A DNA stretch of 64,000 nucleotides from Frigidibacter mobilis. Lineage in GTDB: Bacteria > Pseudomonadota > Alphaproteobacteria > Rhodobacterales > Rhodobacteraceae. Positions 28,040-38,017 of this stretch are shown one piece after another (within the stretch, counting starts at the first letter, position 1; every line of letters begins with the position of its first letter). The stretch is from positions 1,302,001 to 1,366,000 of the forward strand of contig NZ_CP012661.1 of assembly GCF_001620265.1 (NCBI RefSeq), in the 5' to 3' direction. The notes under the pieces were generated by a model. That model was not told the DNA's origin. It searched no databases and saw only the letters and a list, made by a program, of their open reading frames with translations. A program made the translations under genes and the position numbers.

Positions 28040-28753
28040 TTATGCGAAGTAGTCGGGATATTCGCGGCGCAAGTCCTCGACCCTTGCGACCGTGCGGCTG
28101 AGATGGTCGCGGATCGCGGCGATGGCGGCGTCGGGGTCCTTGGCGGCAATGGCGTCGATGATCTGCCGGTGGCCTTCGAGGATGTTCAGGATCTTGCCCG
28201 CTTCGGGCAGATGCAGGCGCCGCACCCGCTCCAGATGGCCCGAGCGCTCGCGTACCAGCTGGTGCAGGCCAGAGCGGCCGAGCCCGGCGAACAGGGTCTG
28301 GTGGAACAGCTCGTCCAGCTCCTGAAAGATCGCCAGCTGGCCCGGATCATCGGCCACCGCCTCCTGCATCTTGATGATCGACCGGGCGCGGGTGATCGTT
28401 GCCGGCTCGCAGCCCTCGGCCAGGCGGCGCACCACTTCGGTTTCCAGCGAGACGCGCAGGAAATGCGCCTCGTAGATCTGCGGCACGTCGATGCGGGTGA
28501 CCACGGTTTTCGACTGCGGATAGATCCGCACCAGACCGTCCTGCTTCAGCCGCTGCATCGCCTCGCGGATCGGGGTCTGGCTGACATCATAGGTGCCGGT
28601 CAGGTCGGCGCGCGACAAGGTGGCATCGGGCGGCAGTTCCAGCGTGATGATCCGCTGGCGCAGGCTGTCATAGACCCGCTGCACCGTGCCGCCGCCCTGC
28701 AGCGAAAGGCCGGTGTCGGCCAGTCCGAATGTGGCTGCAAGCGAGCTGTTCAT
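28040..28753 (-). CDS. GntR-family (FCD/FadR-type) transcriptional regulator of the sugar-acid operon
   Basis: A 237-residue protein starting at ATG 28753. Residues about 25-90 form the winged helix-turn-helix (LRQRIITLELPPDATLSRAD, SQTPIREAMQRLKQDGLV). The C-terminal FCD domain has metal-ligand-type residues in ELDELFHQTLF and HRQIIDAIAAKDPDAAI. It is divergent from the dehydratase-led operon, so it probably represses it and responds to a sugar-acid intermediate. The shared 152-base intergenic region contains a TGATATAC repeat (see separate entry). Confidence 0.88.
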   Translation of the reverse strand: MNSSLAATFGLADTGLSLQGGGTVQRVYDSLRQRIITLELPPDATLSRADLTGTYDVSQTPIREAMQRLKQDGLVRIYPQSKTVVTRIDVPQIYEAHFLRVSLETEVVRRLAEGCEPATITRARSIIKMQEAVADDPGQLAIFQELDELFHQTLFAGLGRSGLHQLVRERSGHLERVRRLHLPEAGKILNILEGHRQIIDAIAAKDPDAAIAAIRDHLSRTVARVEDLRREYPDYFA

Positions 28754-28905
28754 GGGCACCGTCCTCTTTTGCGGGAACCTAGGGCGTCCCCCATCTCTAC
28801 ACAATATGACAAATATGGCTATTGATATACCTGATACACTGAAATATTAGTACTGATGCGGGGCCGATGCCATCGGTCCTGCAAGGGAATGGCCGGGAGG
28901 ATCCA
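28754..28905. promoter_or_regulatory. Divergent promoter region with candidate GntR operator
   Basis: This is an AT-rich island in otherwise GC-rich sequence. The direct repeat TGATATAC (28823-28830) and TGATACAC (28832-28839) is spaced 9 bases start to start and is embedded in TATTGATATACC. Its position between the GntR gene and the operon it probably controls makes it the best operator candidate. Binding is inferred. Confidence 0.5.
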
Positions 28906-30642
28906 GTGAGCACCAGGAAAACCTATGCAGAGTTGCGGTCCGCCCGCTGGATGGCCCCCGATGACCTGCGCTCGTTCGGGCACCGCTCGCGCACCATGCA
29001 GATGGGCTATGGACCCGAGGATTGGGAGGGCAAGCCGATCATCGCCATCCTCAACACCTGGTCGGAAGCGCAGCCCTGCCACATGCACTTCCGCGACCGG
29101 GCCGAATGGGTGAAGCGCGGGATCTTGCAGGCGGGCGGCTTCCCGATGGAGCTTCCGGCGCTGTCGCTGTCCGAGAATTTCGTGAAGCCGACCACGATGC
29201 TCTACCGCAACATGCTGGCGATGGAGACCGAGGAGTTGCTGCGCAGCCACCCCATTGACGGCGCGGTGCTGATGGGGGGCTGCGACAAGACCACGCCGGG
29301 GCTGGTGATGGGCGCGGTCAGCATGGGGATCCCGTTCGTGTTCCTGCCCGCCGGGCCGATGCTGCGCGGCAACTATGCCGGCAAGGCGCTTGGCTCGGGC
29401 ACCGACGGGTTCAAGTACTGGGACGAGCGCCGGGCGGGGACCATTTCCAAGGAGGAATGGGTGGGCATCGAGGGCGGCATCGCCCGCAGCTATGGCCATT
29501 GCATGACGATGGGCACCGCCAGCACCATGACCGCCATCGCCGAGGCGATGGGGCTGACGCTGCCGGGCGCCTCGTCGATCCCGGCCGCCGATGCCAACCA
29601 CCAGCGGATGAGCGCGACCTGCGGGCGCCGCATCGTCGACATGGTCTGGGAAGACCTGACGCCCGAGAAGATCCTGACCCCCGCCGCGATCACCAATGCG
29701 GTGACGGTGGCGATGGCGACGGGCTGTTCGACCAATGCCATCATCCACCTGATCGCAATGGCCCGCCGCGCCGGGGTGCCGCTGGAGCTGGACGATCTGG
29801 ACCGTATCGGCCGCACCACGCCGGTGCTGGCCAATATCCGCCCCTCGGGCACCACCTACCTGATGGAGGATTTCTTCTATGCGGGCGGGCTGCGGGCGCT
29901 GATGAAGCAGCTGGAAGGCAAGCTGGACCCCTCCGCGATCACCGTCACCGGCCGGCCGCTGGTCGAGGGGCTGGAGACGGTGAAGGTCTACAATGACGAC
30001 GTGATCCGCCCGCTGACGAACCCGGTCTATCACGAAGGCTCGCTGGCGGTGCTGAAGGGCAACCTGGCGCCCGACGGGGCCGTCATCAAGCCCGCCGCCT
30101 GCGACCCCAAGTTCCATCGCCACACCGGCCCGGCGCTGGTGGCCGACAGCTACCCCGAGCTCAAGAAGATCATCGACGATCCCGACTATCCGATGACGCC
30201 GGACACGGTGCTGGTGCTGCGCAATGCCGGGCCGCAGGGCGGGCCGGGGATGCCGGAATGGGGCATGATCCCGATGCCCAAGGCGCTGCTGAAGCTGGGC
30301 CTGCGCGACATGGTGCGCCTGTCCGATGCGCGGATGTCGGGCACCTCGTTCGGGGCCTGCGTGCTGCATGTCTCGCCCGAGGCTTATGTCGGCGGCCCGC
30401 TGGCGCTGCTGCGCACCGGGGATATGGTCGAGCTGGATATCCCGAACCGCAGCCTGAACATGCTGGTCTCGGCCTCGGATCTGGCAGAGCGGCAGGCGGA
30501 GTGGGTGGCGCCCGCGCCGCGCTATGAACGCGGCTATGGCTATATCTTCGGCAAGCATATCGAGCAGGCCGACAAGGGCTGCGACTTCGACTTCCTGCGC
30601 CGCGAGTTCGGCGGCCCGACCCCCGATCCCGTCATCAACTGA
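28906..30642 (+). CDS. IlvD/Edd-family sugar-acid dehydratase (L-arabinonate-dehydratase-like)
   Basis: A 578-residue Fe-S dehydratase starting at GTG 28906 after GGGAGG. It has LNTWSEAQPCHMHFRDRAEW with the first cluster Cys, LMGGCDKTTPGLVMGA with the second, and SYGHCMTMGTASTM with the third. The C-terminal block is VRLSDARMSGTSFGACVLH. Length and the opening RSARWMAPDDLRSFGHRSR are closer to pentonate/hexonate dehydratases (arabinonate, xylonate) than to biosynthetic IlvD. It heads a five-gene rightward operon. It produces a 2-keto-3-deoxy sugar acid. The exact substrate is unclear because the downstream kdgD-type gene implies a hexarate route. Confidence 0.88.
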   Translation: MSTRKTYAELRSARWMAPDDLRSFGHRSRTMQMGYGPEDWEGKPIIAILNTWSEAQPCHMHFRDRAEWVKRGILQAGGFPMELPALSLSENFVKPTTMLYRNMLAMETEELLRSHPIDGAVLMGGCDKTTPGLVMGAVSMGIPFVFLPAGPMLRGNYAGKALGSGTDGFKYWDERRAGTISKEEWVGIEGGIARSYGHCMTMGTASTMTAIAEAMGLTLPGASSIPAADANHQRMSATCGRRIVDMVWEDLTPEKILTPAAITNAVTVAMATGCSTNAIIHLIAMARRAGVPLELDDLDRIGRTTPVLANIRPSGTTYLMEDFFYAGGLRALMKQLEGKLDPSAITVTGRPLVEGLETVKVYNDDVIRPLTNPVYHEGSLAVLKGNLAPDGAVIKPAACDPKFHRHTGPALVADSYPELKKIIDDPDYPMTPDTVLVLRNAGPQGGPGMPEWGMIPMPKALLKLGLRDMVRLSDARMSGTSFGACVLHVSPEAYVGGPLALLRTGDMVELDIPNRSLNMLVSASDLAERQAEWVAPAPRYERGYGYIFGKHIEQADKGCDFDFLRREFGGPTPDPVIN

Positions 30643-30665
30643 TCGCTTCAGCCGAGGATACTGCC

Positions 30666-31376
30666 ATGAACCCTGCCACCCGTGACAAGCTGATGGGCGT
30701 TTCCGTCGCCACTCTGTGCTCGGCGCTCTACAAGCGCGGGCTGCGCAACCAGACCATCCAGGACGTGCGCCCGGTGGCCGCCAAGGGCCGTAACATGGTC
30801 GGCCCGGCCTTCACCCTGCGCTACATGCCGGCGCGCGAGGACCGCAACCCGATGACGGTGTTCCGCAACGCCGATCATCCGCAGCGCGTGGCCATCGAGA
30901 CCTGCCCCGAAGGCGCGGTGCTGGTGATGGACAGCCGCAAGGATGCCCGCGCCGCCAGCGCCGGCGACATCCTGGTGACGCGGCTGATGATGCGCGGCGG
31001 GGCGGGGATCGTCACCGATGGCGGATTCCGCGATGCGATGGTGATCGCCGGGCTGGAGATCCCGGCCTACCATTCGCGCCCCTCGAGCCCGACCAACCTG
31101 ACGCTGCACGAGGCCATCGACATCAACGTGCCCATCGGCTGCGGCGATGTGCCGGTGTTCCCCGGCGATATCGTGGTGGGCGACGATGACAGCGTGATCG
31201 TGATCCCGGCCGAGATCGCCGACGAGATCGCCGATGAGGCGGTGGAGATGACGGCCTACGAGGATTTCGTGGTGGAGCGCGTCAAGGCCGGCGCCACGAT
31301 CATCGGCCTTTATCCCGCGACGGACGAGAGCAACCTTGCACTGTTCGCAGAGTGGCGCAAGGCGAACGGGCGCTGA
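30666..31376 (+). CDS. RraA-family protein (HMG/CHA aldolase-like)
   Basis: A 236-residue protein starting at ATG 30666. It contains the RraA/aldolase core: GPAFTLRYMP, GDILVTRLMMRGGAGIVTDG, and GGFRDAMVIAGLEIPAY with the conserved metal-binding Asp after GG-x-R. The ending includes GDIVVGDDDSVIVIPAEIA. RraA-like members in sugar-acid operons are often of unknown biochemical role; some are 4-hydroxy-4-methyl-2-oxoglutarate-type aldolases. Its place between the dehydratase and aldehyde dehydrogenase suggests a catabolic role and not RNase E control. Confidence 0.82.
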   Translation: MNPATRDKLMGVSVATLCSALYKRGLRNQTIQDVRPVAAKGRNMVGPAFTLRYMPAREDRNPMTVFRNADHPQRVAIETCPEGAVLVMDSRKDARAASAGDILVTRLMMRGGAGIVTDGGFRDAMVIAGLEIPAYHSRPSSPTNLTLHEAIDINVPIGCGDVPVFPGDIVVGDDDSVIVIPAEIADEIADEAVEMTAYEDFVVERVKAGATIIGLYPATDESNLALFAEWRKANGR

Positions 31377-31415
31377 GGCGAGTCCGGCGTTTCCGAAAAC
31401 CAAGAAGGATGCCCG

Positions 31416-32935
31416 ATGACCCAGGACTTCACCCCCCACGGCAAGCACCTGATCGCCGGCGAGTGGGTCGCCGGCGCGGCGAGCTTCCGGTCGGAACCCG
31501 CCTCTGGCCCGGCGCATGAGTTTGCGATGGGCACGCCCGGTCTGGTCGACCAGGCCTGCGAGGCGGCCGCTGCCGCCTTTCCGGCCTATGCCGCCACCAC
31601 CCGGGCGGAGCGCGCCGCCTTCCTGAACGCCATCGCCGACGAGATCGAGGCCCGCGCGGCCGCCATCACCCAGATCGGCACCCAGGAAACCGGCCTGCCC
31701 GAGGCACGGCTGAACGGCGAGCGGGGGCGGACCACCGGCCAGCTGCGGCTGTTCGCGGAACACATCCTGAAGGGCGACTATCTCGACCGCCGCCATGACA
31801 AGGCGCTGCCCGAGCGCACCCCGCCGCGGCCGGAACTGCGGATGATCCAGCGTCCGATCGGCCCGGTCGCGGTCTTCGGCGCCTCCAACTTCCCGCTGGC
31901 CTTCTCGACCGCGGGCGGCGACACCGCCGCGGCGCTGGCCGCCGGCTGCCCGGTGGTCGTGAAGGGCCATTCGGCCCATCCCGGCACCGGCGAGATCGTG
32001 GCCGAGGCCGTGCTGGCCGCAATCCAATCGTGCAACATGCCGGGGGCGTCTTCAGCCTGATCCAGGGCGGCAAGCGCGATGTCGGCACCTCGCTGGTGCA
32101 GCATCCGCAGATCCGCGCGGTGGGCTTCACCGGCAGCCTCGGCGGCGGACGGGCGCTGTTCGATCTTTGCGCACAGCGGCCCGAGCCGATCCCGTTCTTC
32201 GGCGAACTTGGCAGCGTCAACCCGATGTTCCTCCTGCCCGAGGCGGCTGCCGCCCGCGGCGCCGCCATCGGTGCCGGCTGGGCCGGCTCGCTGACGATGG
32301 GCGCGGGCCAGTTCTGCACCAACCCCGGCATTGCCGTGGTCGGGGCCGGCCCGGCAGGCGATGCCTTCGTCAAGGCCGCGGCCGAGGCGCTGGAACAGGT
32401 CGCGCCGCAGGTGATGCTGACCGATGGCATCGCCAGGGCCTATCAGGACGGCAAGGCCCGCTTCGATGGCCGCAATACCGTGCAGCCGGTTCTGGTGACC
32501 GCCAGCGAGGGCCGGACGGCCGCGCCCAACCTCTACGAAACGGATGCCGCCAGCTACCTGCAGGACCATGCGCTTGGCGAGGAGGTGTTCGGCCCGCTCG
32601 GCCTCGTGGTCCGCGTCTCCGGCGCGGATGAGATGGAGACGCTGGCCAAGGGCTTCGAGGGCCAGCTGACCGCGACGATCCACATGGATGACGGCGATAT
32701 CGACCTTGCCCGCCGCCTGCTGCCGGTGCTGGAGCAAAAGGCCGGCCGGGTGCTGGCCAACGGCTTTCCGACCGGGGTGGAGGTTGCGGACTCGATGGTC
32801 CACGGCGGGCCCTATCCCGCCAGCACCAACTTCGGCGCAACCAGCGTCGGCACGATGTCGATCCGCCGCTTCCTGCGCCCGGTCTGCTTCCAGAACCTCC
32901 CCGAGGCCCTGCTCCCCGAAGACCTGCGCGGCTGA
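31416..32935 (+). CDS. 2,5-dioxovalerate (alpha-ketoglutaric semialdehyde) dehydrogenase-like aldehyde dehydrogenase (one frameshift)
   Basis: The first frame (31416 to about 32042) has MTQDFTPHGKHLIAGEWVAG and the cofactor segment PVAVFGASNFPLAFSTAGGD. The second frame runs GGVFSLIQGGKRDVGTSLVQ, then GFTGSLGGGRALFDL, ELGSVNPMFLLPE (catalytic Glu region) and AGQFCTNPG with the nucleophile Cys. One missing G in the GGGGG run at 32042-32046 joins them into about 506 residues. The FGASNFP type is the NADP-preferring KGSADH-II group found in sugar-acid operons. It oxidises 2,5-dioxopentanoate to 2-oxoglutarate, the last step of the pathway. Confidence 0.87.
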
Positions 32936-32990
32936 AATCCTGCCTCGGCACAGGCGCCGGGGCGCCTTCCCCATCCCAGGAGTATCCCCC

Positions 32991-33896
32991 ATGATCGCCC
33001 CCGACGCGCTGCGCGAGATCATCCGCCACGGCCTGCTGTCCTTTCCCGTCACCCCGTTCGATGCGCAGGACGAATTCGCGCCCGGGCCTTTCGCCGCGCA
33101 TCTGGAATGGCTGTCGGGCTTCCCTGTCGCGGGGCTGATCGTGGCGGGGGGCACGGGCGAACTGTTCTCGCTGGCCCCGGCCGAGGTGGTGAAGGTGGTG
33201 CGCACGGCGCGGTCGGTCTCGGGCACGGCCCCGGTGATTGCGGGCTGCGGCTATGGCACCAGGATCGCCTGCGAGATGGCGCGCGAGATCGAGGCGGCGG
33301 GCGGCGACGGCATCTTGCTGCTGCCCCATTACCTGACCGAGGCGCCGCAGGAGGGTGTGGCGATGCGCATCCGCGCGGTGTGCAAGGCCACCAGCATGGG
33401 CGTGATCGTCTACAACCGCGGGCAGGCGCGGGTCTCGGCCGAGACGTTGGCGCGGCTGGCGGACGAATGCCCCAACCTGATCGGCTTCAAGGACGGTACC
33501 GGAGATATCGACATGGTGCGGCGGGTGACGGTGATGCTGGGGGACCGGCTGTCCTATATCGGCGGGATGCCGACGCATGAGCTGTTCGCGCAGGCCTACA
33601 AGGGGGCGGGGATGCCGACCTATTCGTCAGCCGTATTCAACTTCGTGCCCGAAACCGCGCTGGAGTTTCACGGCGCGTTGATGAAGGGCGACGATGCCAC
33701 CTGCACGCGGCTGCTGCGCGAGTTCTACTATCCTTTCGCCGCGATCCGTGACCGCCAGCCCGGCTATGCGGTGGCGGCCATCAAGGCCGGCGTCGCGCTG
33801 CGCGGCTTTGCCCCCGGCCCGGTGCGCGCACCGCTGACCGACCTGACCGGCGAAGAGGTCGAGATGATGCGCGCCCTGATCGCCGGGCGCAGCTGA
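32991..33896 (+). CDS. kdgD: 5-dehydro-4-deoxyglucarate dehydratase (decarboxylating)
   Basis: A 301-residue DHDPS/NAL-family TIM barrel starting at ATG 32991 after CAGGAG. It has the KdgD-type opening GLLSFPVTPFDAQDEF and the loop GGTGELFSL. VIVYNRGQARVSAET holds the catalytic Tyr, and NLIGFKDGTGDID holds the Schiff-base Lys. TYSSAVFNFVPE and PGYAVAAIKAGVALRG are also present. These are specific to 5-keto-4-deoxyglucarate dehydratases, which dehydrate and decarboxylate to 2,5-dioxopentanoate. That product is the substrate of the adjacent semialdehyde dehydrogenase, so the operon drains into 2-oxoglutarate. Confidence 0.9.
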   Translation: MIAPDALREIIRHGLLSFPVTPFDAQDEFAPGPFAAHLEWLSGFPVAGLIVAGGTGELFSLAPAEVVKVVRTARSVSGTAPVIAGCGYGTRIACEMAREIEAAGGDGILLLPHYLTEAPQEGVAMRIRAVCKATSMGVIVYNRGQARVSAETLARLADECPNLIGFKDGTGDIDMVRRVTVMLGDRLSYIGGMPTHELFAQAYKGAGMPTYSSAVFNFVPETALEFHGALMKGDDATCTRLLREFYYPFAAIRDRQPGYAVAAIKAGVALRGFAPGPVRAPLTDLTGEEVEMMRALIAGRS

Positions 33897-34081
33897 TCGG
33901 CGCGCGGCTGCCGCGGCACGAATGGGCTGGTCATCGGGGCGCCAGGCGATAGGGTGCGACGCGTGCGAGTATCTGGTGCGGACCTGGCCTCCCGGGGGGG
34001 GCGAGGGTTGCGCCCCCTCGGCCGGTTGCCAGAGGCGACCCGGCCTGACATCCGCTGAACCGATTTCCGAAAGGACGCATC

Positions 34082-35518
34082 ATGATTGCCTATCCCGATA
34101 CCATGCTGTTCATCGACGGGGCCTGGACCCCGGCTGCCGGCGGCAAGACCATTCCGGTGCTCGACCCCGCCACGGAAGAGCAGATCGGCTCGGTCGCCTG
34201 GGCCGAGCGGGCCGATCTGGACGCGGCGCTGGCGGCGGCGGCGCGCGGCTTTGCGCTGTGGCGCGCCACCTCGGCCTATGACCGCGCCAAGCTGATGCGC
34301 AAGGCGGCGGAGCTGTTGCGCGAGCGGGCAGGCGATATCGGCTGGGTGATGACGCGCGAGCAGGGCAAGCCGCTGGCGCAGGCGAAGATGGAGGTTCTGG
34401 CCGCCGCCGACGTGATCGACTGGTTCGCCGAGGAGGCGCGCCGCACCTATGGCCAGGTGATCCCGTCGCGCGCGCCGGGCATCACCCAGATGACTGTCAA
34501 GCTGCCGGTGGGGCCGGTTGCGGCCTTCACCCCGTGGAACTTCCCGATCAACCAGGTGGTGCGCAAGCTGTCGGCGGCGCTGGCGGCGGGCTGCTCGATC
34601 ATCGTCAAGGCGCCCGAGGAAACGCCGGCCTCGCCCGCCGCGATGATCCGCTGCTTTGCCGATGCCGGGGTGCCGGCGGGGGTGGTGGGCCTTGTCTATG
34701 GCGTGCCTGCCGAGATTTCGGAATACCTGATCGCGCATCCGGTGATCCGCAAGGTCACCTTCACCGGCTCCACCCCGGTGGGCAAGCTGCTGGCGAGCCT
34801 TGCCGGGCAGCACATGAAGCGGGCGACGATGGAACTGGGCGGCCATGCCCCGGTGATCGTGACTGCCGATGCCGATATCGACAAGGCGATCGCCACGATG
34901 GCCACGCACAAGTTCCGCAATGCCGGGCAGGTCTGCGTTTCGCCGACGCGGTTTCTGGTCGAGGAGGCGGTGGCGGACCGCTTCATCGACGGCTTCACCG
35001 AAGCGGCAAAGGCCGTGAAGGTCGGCGCCGGGACTGAGGCGGATACGGTGATGGGCCCGCTGGCCAATGACCGGCGCATTCCGGCGCTGCAGGCGCTGGT
35101 GGATGACGCGGTCGATCATGGCGGGAGGCTGACCACCGGCGGGCGGCGGATCGGCAACAAGGGCTGGTTCTTCGAACCGACGGTGCTGGCCGATGTGCCG
35201 CTGTCCGCGCGGATCATGAACGAGGAGCCCTTCGGCCCGGTCGCGGTCATCAACCGCTTTGCCAGCCTGGGGGATGCGATTGCCGAAGCGAACCGGCTGC
35301 CCTTCGGGCTGGCCGCCTATGCCTGGACCGGCTCGGCCGCCGCCGCGGGCCGGATTGCCGCCGAGGTCGAGGCGGGGATGACCACCATCAACCATCTGGG
35401 CCTTGCCCTGCCCGAGGTGCCCTTCGGCGGCATCAAGGATTCGGGCTATGGCACCGAAGGCGGATCGGAAGCGATCGAGGCCTATCTGGACACGCGGTTC
35501 ATTACCCGGATGGACTGA
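34082..35518 (+). CDS. NAD(P)-dependent aldehyde dehydrogenase (succinate/ketoglutarate semialdehyde type)
   Basis: An intact 478-residue protein starting at ATG 34082 after GAAAGGACG. It has the cofactor-site block [31 protein letters not shown], the catalytic Glu in [13 protein letters not shown], and the nucleophile Cys in [18 protein letters not shown]. It ends with [20 protein letters not shown]. The family includes succinate-semialdehyde, 2,5-dioxovalerate and glycolaldehyde dehydrogenases. It follows kdgD after a 185-base gap and is probably the last gene of the sugar-acid operon. Two aldehyde dehydrogenases of different types in one operon suggest redundancy or two aldehyde intermediates. 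Confidence 0.88.
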   Translation: MIAYPDTMLFIDGAWTPAAGGKTIPVLDPATEEQIGSVAWAERADLDAALAAAARGFALWRATSAYDRAKLMRKAAELLRERAGDIGWVMTREQGKPLAQAKMEVLAAADVIDWFAEEARRTYGQVIPSRAPGITQMTVKLPVGPVAAFTPWNFPINQVVRKLSAALAAGCSIIVKAPEETPASPAAMIRCFADAGVPAGVVGLVYGVPAEISEYLIAHPVIRKVTFTGSTPVGKLLASLAGQHMKRATMELGGHAPVIVTADADIDKAIATMATHKFRNAGQVCVSPTRFLVEEAVADRFIDGFTEAAKAVKVGAGTEADTVMGPLANDRRIPALQALVDDAVDHGGRLTTGGRRIGNKGWFFEPTVLADVPLSARIMNEEPFGPVAVINRFASLGDAIAEANRLPFGLAAYAWTGSAAAAGRIAAEVEAGMTTINHLGLALPEVPFGGIKDSGYGTEGGSEAIEAYLDTRFITRMD

Positions 35519-35530
35519 GGCCCATGCCGC

Positions 35531-35560
35531 ATGGCCGCCCGTCTAGCGCGAGGCGGCCAT
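35531..35560. terminator. Hairpin between convergent operons
   Basis: ATGGCCGCC (35531-35539) and GGCGGCCAT (35552-35560) form a 9-bp perfect stem with a 12-base loop. The right arm lies in the last codons of the leftward TPR gene. It separates the sugar-acid operon from the cellulose operon. Confidence 0.5.
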
Positions 35561-36934
35561 TCCGGCGCGGGTTTCCTTGGTGGCAAGCTGACGGTGCAGC
35601 GTCTCGAACTGGCGATGCGCCTCCTCGCGCTTGTCGAGGTTGAGATAGGCATAGGCCCGCAGGATCGCCAGATCGCGCGTCAGCTTGCCCATATCCTCCA
35701 TCGCGTCGAAGAAGGCGATGGCGCGGTGGTAATCCTTGCGCTGATAGGCACGCACCCCGCGCTGGTTGAGGATGATCGATTCCACAGTCAGCCGCTGTTC
35801 GCGGGTGAAGTCCGTCGCCGCGGCGATCTGGGCGGCGTTTTCTGTCATATCCTGGTCCAGATAGGACAGGGCCATGCCGAACCGGGCGTCGCGGGTCAGA
35901 TCCGGGCTGATCCGGGCACGTTCCATCTGGGTGAACCCGCCAGCGCCTCGGCCGGGCGGTCGAGGTTGTAGGCGCACCAGGCCCGTTCATAGGCCAGCTC
36001 GACCGACCCGGGATTGGTGGAGCGTGCAAGGCATTCGGCCCAGGCCCCGGATTGCGCGGCGGCGCGGGTGGCGGCCAGCCGGCCGTCGCCCTGCCGGGGC
36101 AGTGTGCCGGTACTGGCGCGCGGGCGGCGGAAGAGGTGGCCGCAGCAGGTGCGGGAGGGGCAGCAGCAGCGGCCCGGCGCGGCGGCGGGCAGCGCTTGCG
36201 GGCGCCGTTGCTGCCGTTGCGGGCGCAGTACCCAGCAGCCGCGCTTCCAGCGCATCAAGCGCCGCGGCATTGCCGGTGAAGCGCGGACGTACCAGCGCGA
36301 ACATATCCTGCATCTGGGCGGGGGAGGCGATGGCCGAGGCTTTCTCCAGCGTGGCGACAATCTCGGCAAAGCCGGTGCAGGCTGCGAGCACGCCGCGATA
36401 GGTGGCAAGGGCGCTGCCGGTATCGGACAGCGCTATCTGCATCTCGGCGGTTTTCCAGGCATTGTTCACCCGGTCGCAGCGCAGCAGTTCGGGGACCGCG
36501 CGCACGATGCTGATCGCCTCTTGCGCTTGCCCTGCCGTGACGGCGGCGTCAAAGTCCTGCTGTGCCGCGGTGAGGGCCAGCAACTGCTCCATCTCGGCGG
36601 GCGGGGTCCAGCCGGGGAAGGTCTTGCGGGTGTCGGAAATCGCCTGCTTTGCGCCTGCCAGGTTGCCCTCGGCGATGCGGCGATAGATCAGGTCGATCTC
36701 GGTGGAAGGCTGGCTGCGTTGCAGGGTGGACAGGTTTTCCGGCGGGGTCCAGCCGGGGAACTGGCTGCGCAGGCGGCGCAGCTCTGCCTCGGCGGAAACC
36801 TCGTCGCCCTGGCCGGTGTAGAAGCGCAGCGCTTCCAGATCCTGATCGCTCGGAAAGGTTTGGGCCAGCGCAGGCGCCGAGAGCGCCAGCAGCAGGGCAA
36901 GGGTCAGGGCGGGGCGGGTCACAGCGGCACGCAT
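35543..36934 (-). CDS. Periplasmic TPR protein of the cellulose operon (two frameshifts)
   Basis: Starts at ATG 36934, overlapping the restored bcsZ 3' end, with signal peptide MRAAVTRPALTLALLLALSA and cleavage near ALAQ. The mature part shows repeated helical units (LEALRFYTGQGDEVSAEAEL, IDLIYRRIAEGNLAGAKQAI). A Pro/Ala-rich linker follows, then further TPR units (AYERAWCAYNLDRPAEAL, RAYQRKDYHRAIAFFDAMED). The frame moves near 36180 and again near 35940, each explained by one missing C/G. The corrected length is about 464 residues. It is the last gene of bcsN-A-B-Z and plausibly substitutes for the TPR part of BcsC in the periplasm; no export barrel is present. Confidence 0.72.
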
Positions 36935-38017
36935 CGGGGATATCCTTCGATCTGGGCGACCAGTGTCATCAGATGCAGCGTCGCGGGTAATAGGGTTGGG
37001 CGGTGTCGAAGGGCGGGATCGCGGACCCGGCGCGCTGTGACCCTGCGCAGGCGGTCAGGGCGGCAATGGCCCGGTAGCCGGCGTGGGTGCTGTATTCCGT
37101 CGCCCGGCCGCTGCCGCGTTCAAAGACCGTCGGCGCGCGCAGATCGCCGGTATCTGCTGCCTGATGCGCCGCGGTAAAGCGCAGCACGGCAGGATGGGTG
37201 TTGGCGCGCGACCAGACCAGGAACAGCGGCACCCGCAGCGCCTCGTAGCCGGAGTCGGCGGAAAAGCGGGCAGGGGGCGGGGTGATCCCGTCTGCGGTGA
37301 TCTCGATCCAGTCGGGGATCAGCCCGGTTGCCGCCAACGTAGCCATCAGCCGTTCGGCGCCATCGGCGCAGCGGGCCAGCGCCGGCTGATCGGTCGCTGC
37401 CGCCAGATCACGCATCGCCCGCGGCATCCAGTAGGAAGGGTTCAGGATGAAGCCGGTGGCGGTCACAAATCCAGCGGCGGCGGGCAGCATCACCTCGGCG
37501 GCGCCCCCGGGCATCGGCACCACGCAGCTCGCCACCAGATCGGCGGCGATGGCGCGGGCACGCGCGGCGTAGTCGGGCACGCTGAACAGCCGCGCGGCCC
37601 GGGCGAGGGTCCAGGCGTAGAACAGATCGCCATCACTGGCATTGTTGCGGTCGGGACATGGGGCAGCGCATCGGGCAGCCAGCGCCAAGCCAGCAGCGCA
37701 TCAGAGCGCAGGGCAAGGTTGGTCTCGGTCCAGGTGAACATCCGGCGGAAGGTCTCGCCATCCCCGAAGGACAGGGCCAGCGCCATGCCGTAGCCTTGCC
37801 CCTCGGAATGGCTGGCGCCTTGCTGGAAGCTGTCGACCACCCGGCCCTCGGGCGCGACATAGCTGCCGCGCCAGGCCTGCCAGGCTGCCTGGAGCGGGTG
37901 ATCGGCAGGGATCGAGGCTGCGGGAGCGAGCTGCGCGAAGAGCGCGGCGCCCGGCAAGCCGGCAAAGACGGCCGCAGTGACGAAGCGCTGCAGGAGCGTT
38001 CTGCGGATCAAGGTCAT
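36919..38017 (-). CDS. bcsZ: Endo-1,4-beta-glucanase of the cellulose operon (GH8; two frameshifts)
   Basis: Periplasmic cellulase that trims nascent cellulose. It starts at ATG 38017 (overlapping the bcsB stop) with a signal peptide MTLIRRTLLQRFVTAAVFAG. The GH8 general acid Glu is in SHSEGQGYGMALAL and the Asp in SDGDLFYAWTLAR. The frame shifts near 37660 (CCC in PHVP to DRNNASDGD), and a second missing C near 36980 extends the end from PYYPRRCI to PYYPATLHLMTL. The natural stop is then at 36919. The corrected length is about 366 residues, usual for BcsZ. Confidence 0.87.

Noticed and set aside
30666..31376. Regulator of ribonuclease E activity (RraA proper)
   Set aside because: Its place inside a sugar-acid operon, and the aldolase-type GG-x-R-D motif shared by the whole family, make RNase control unlikely.
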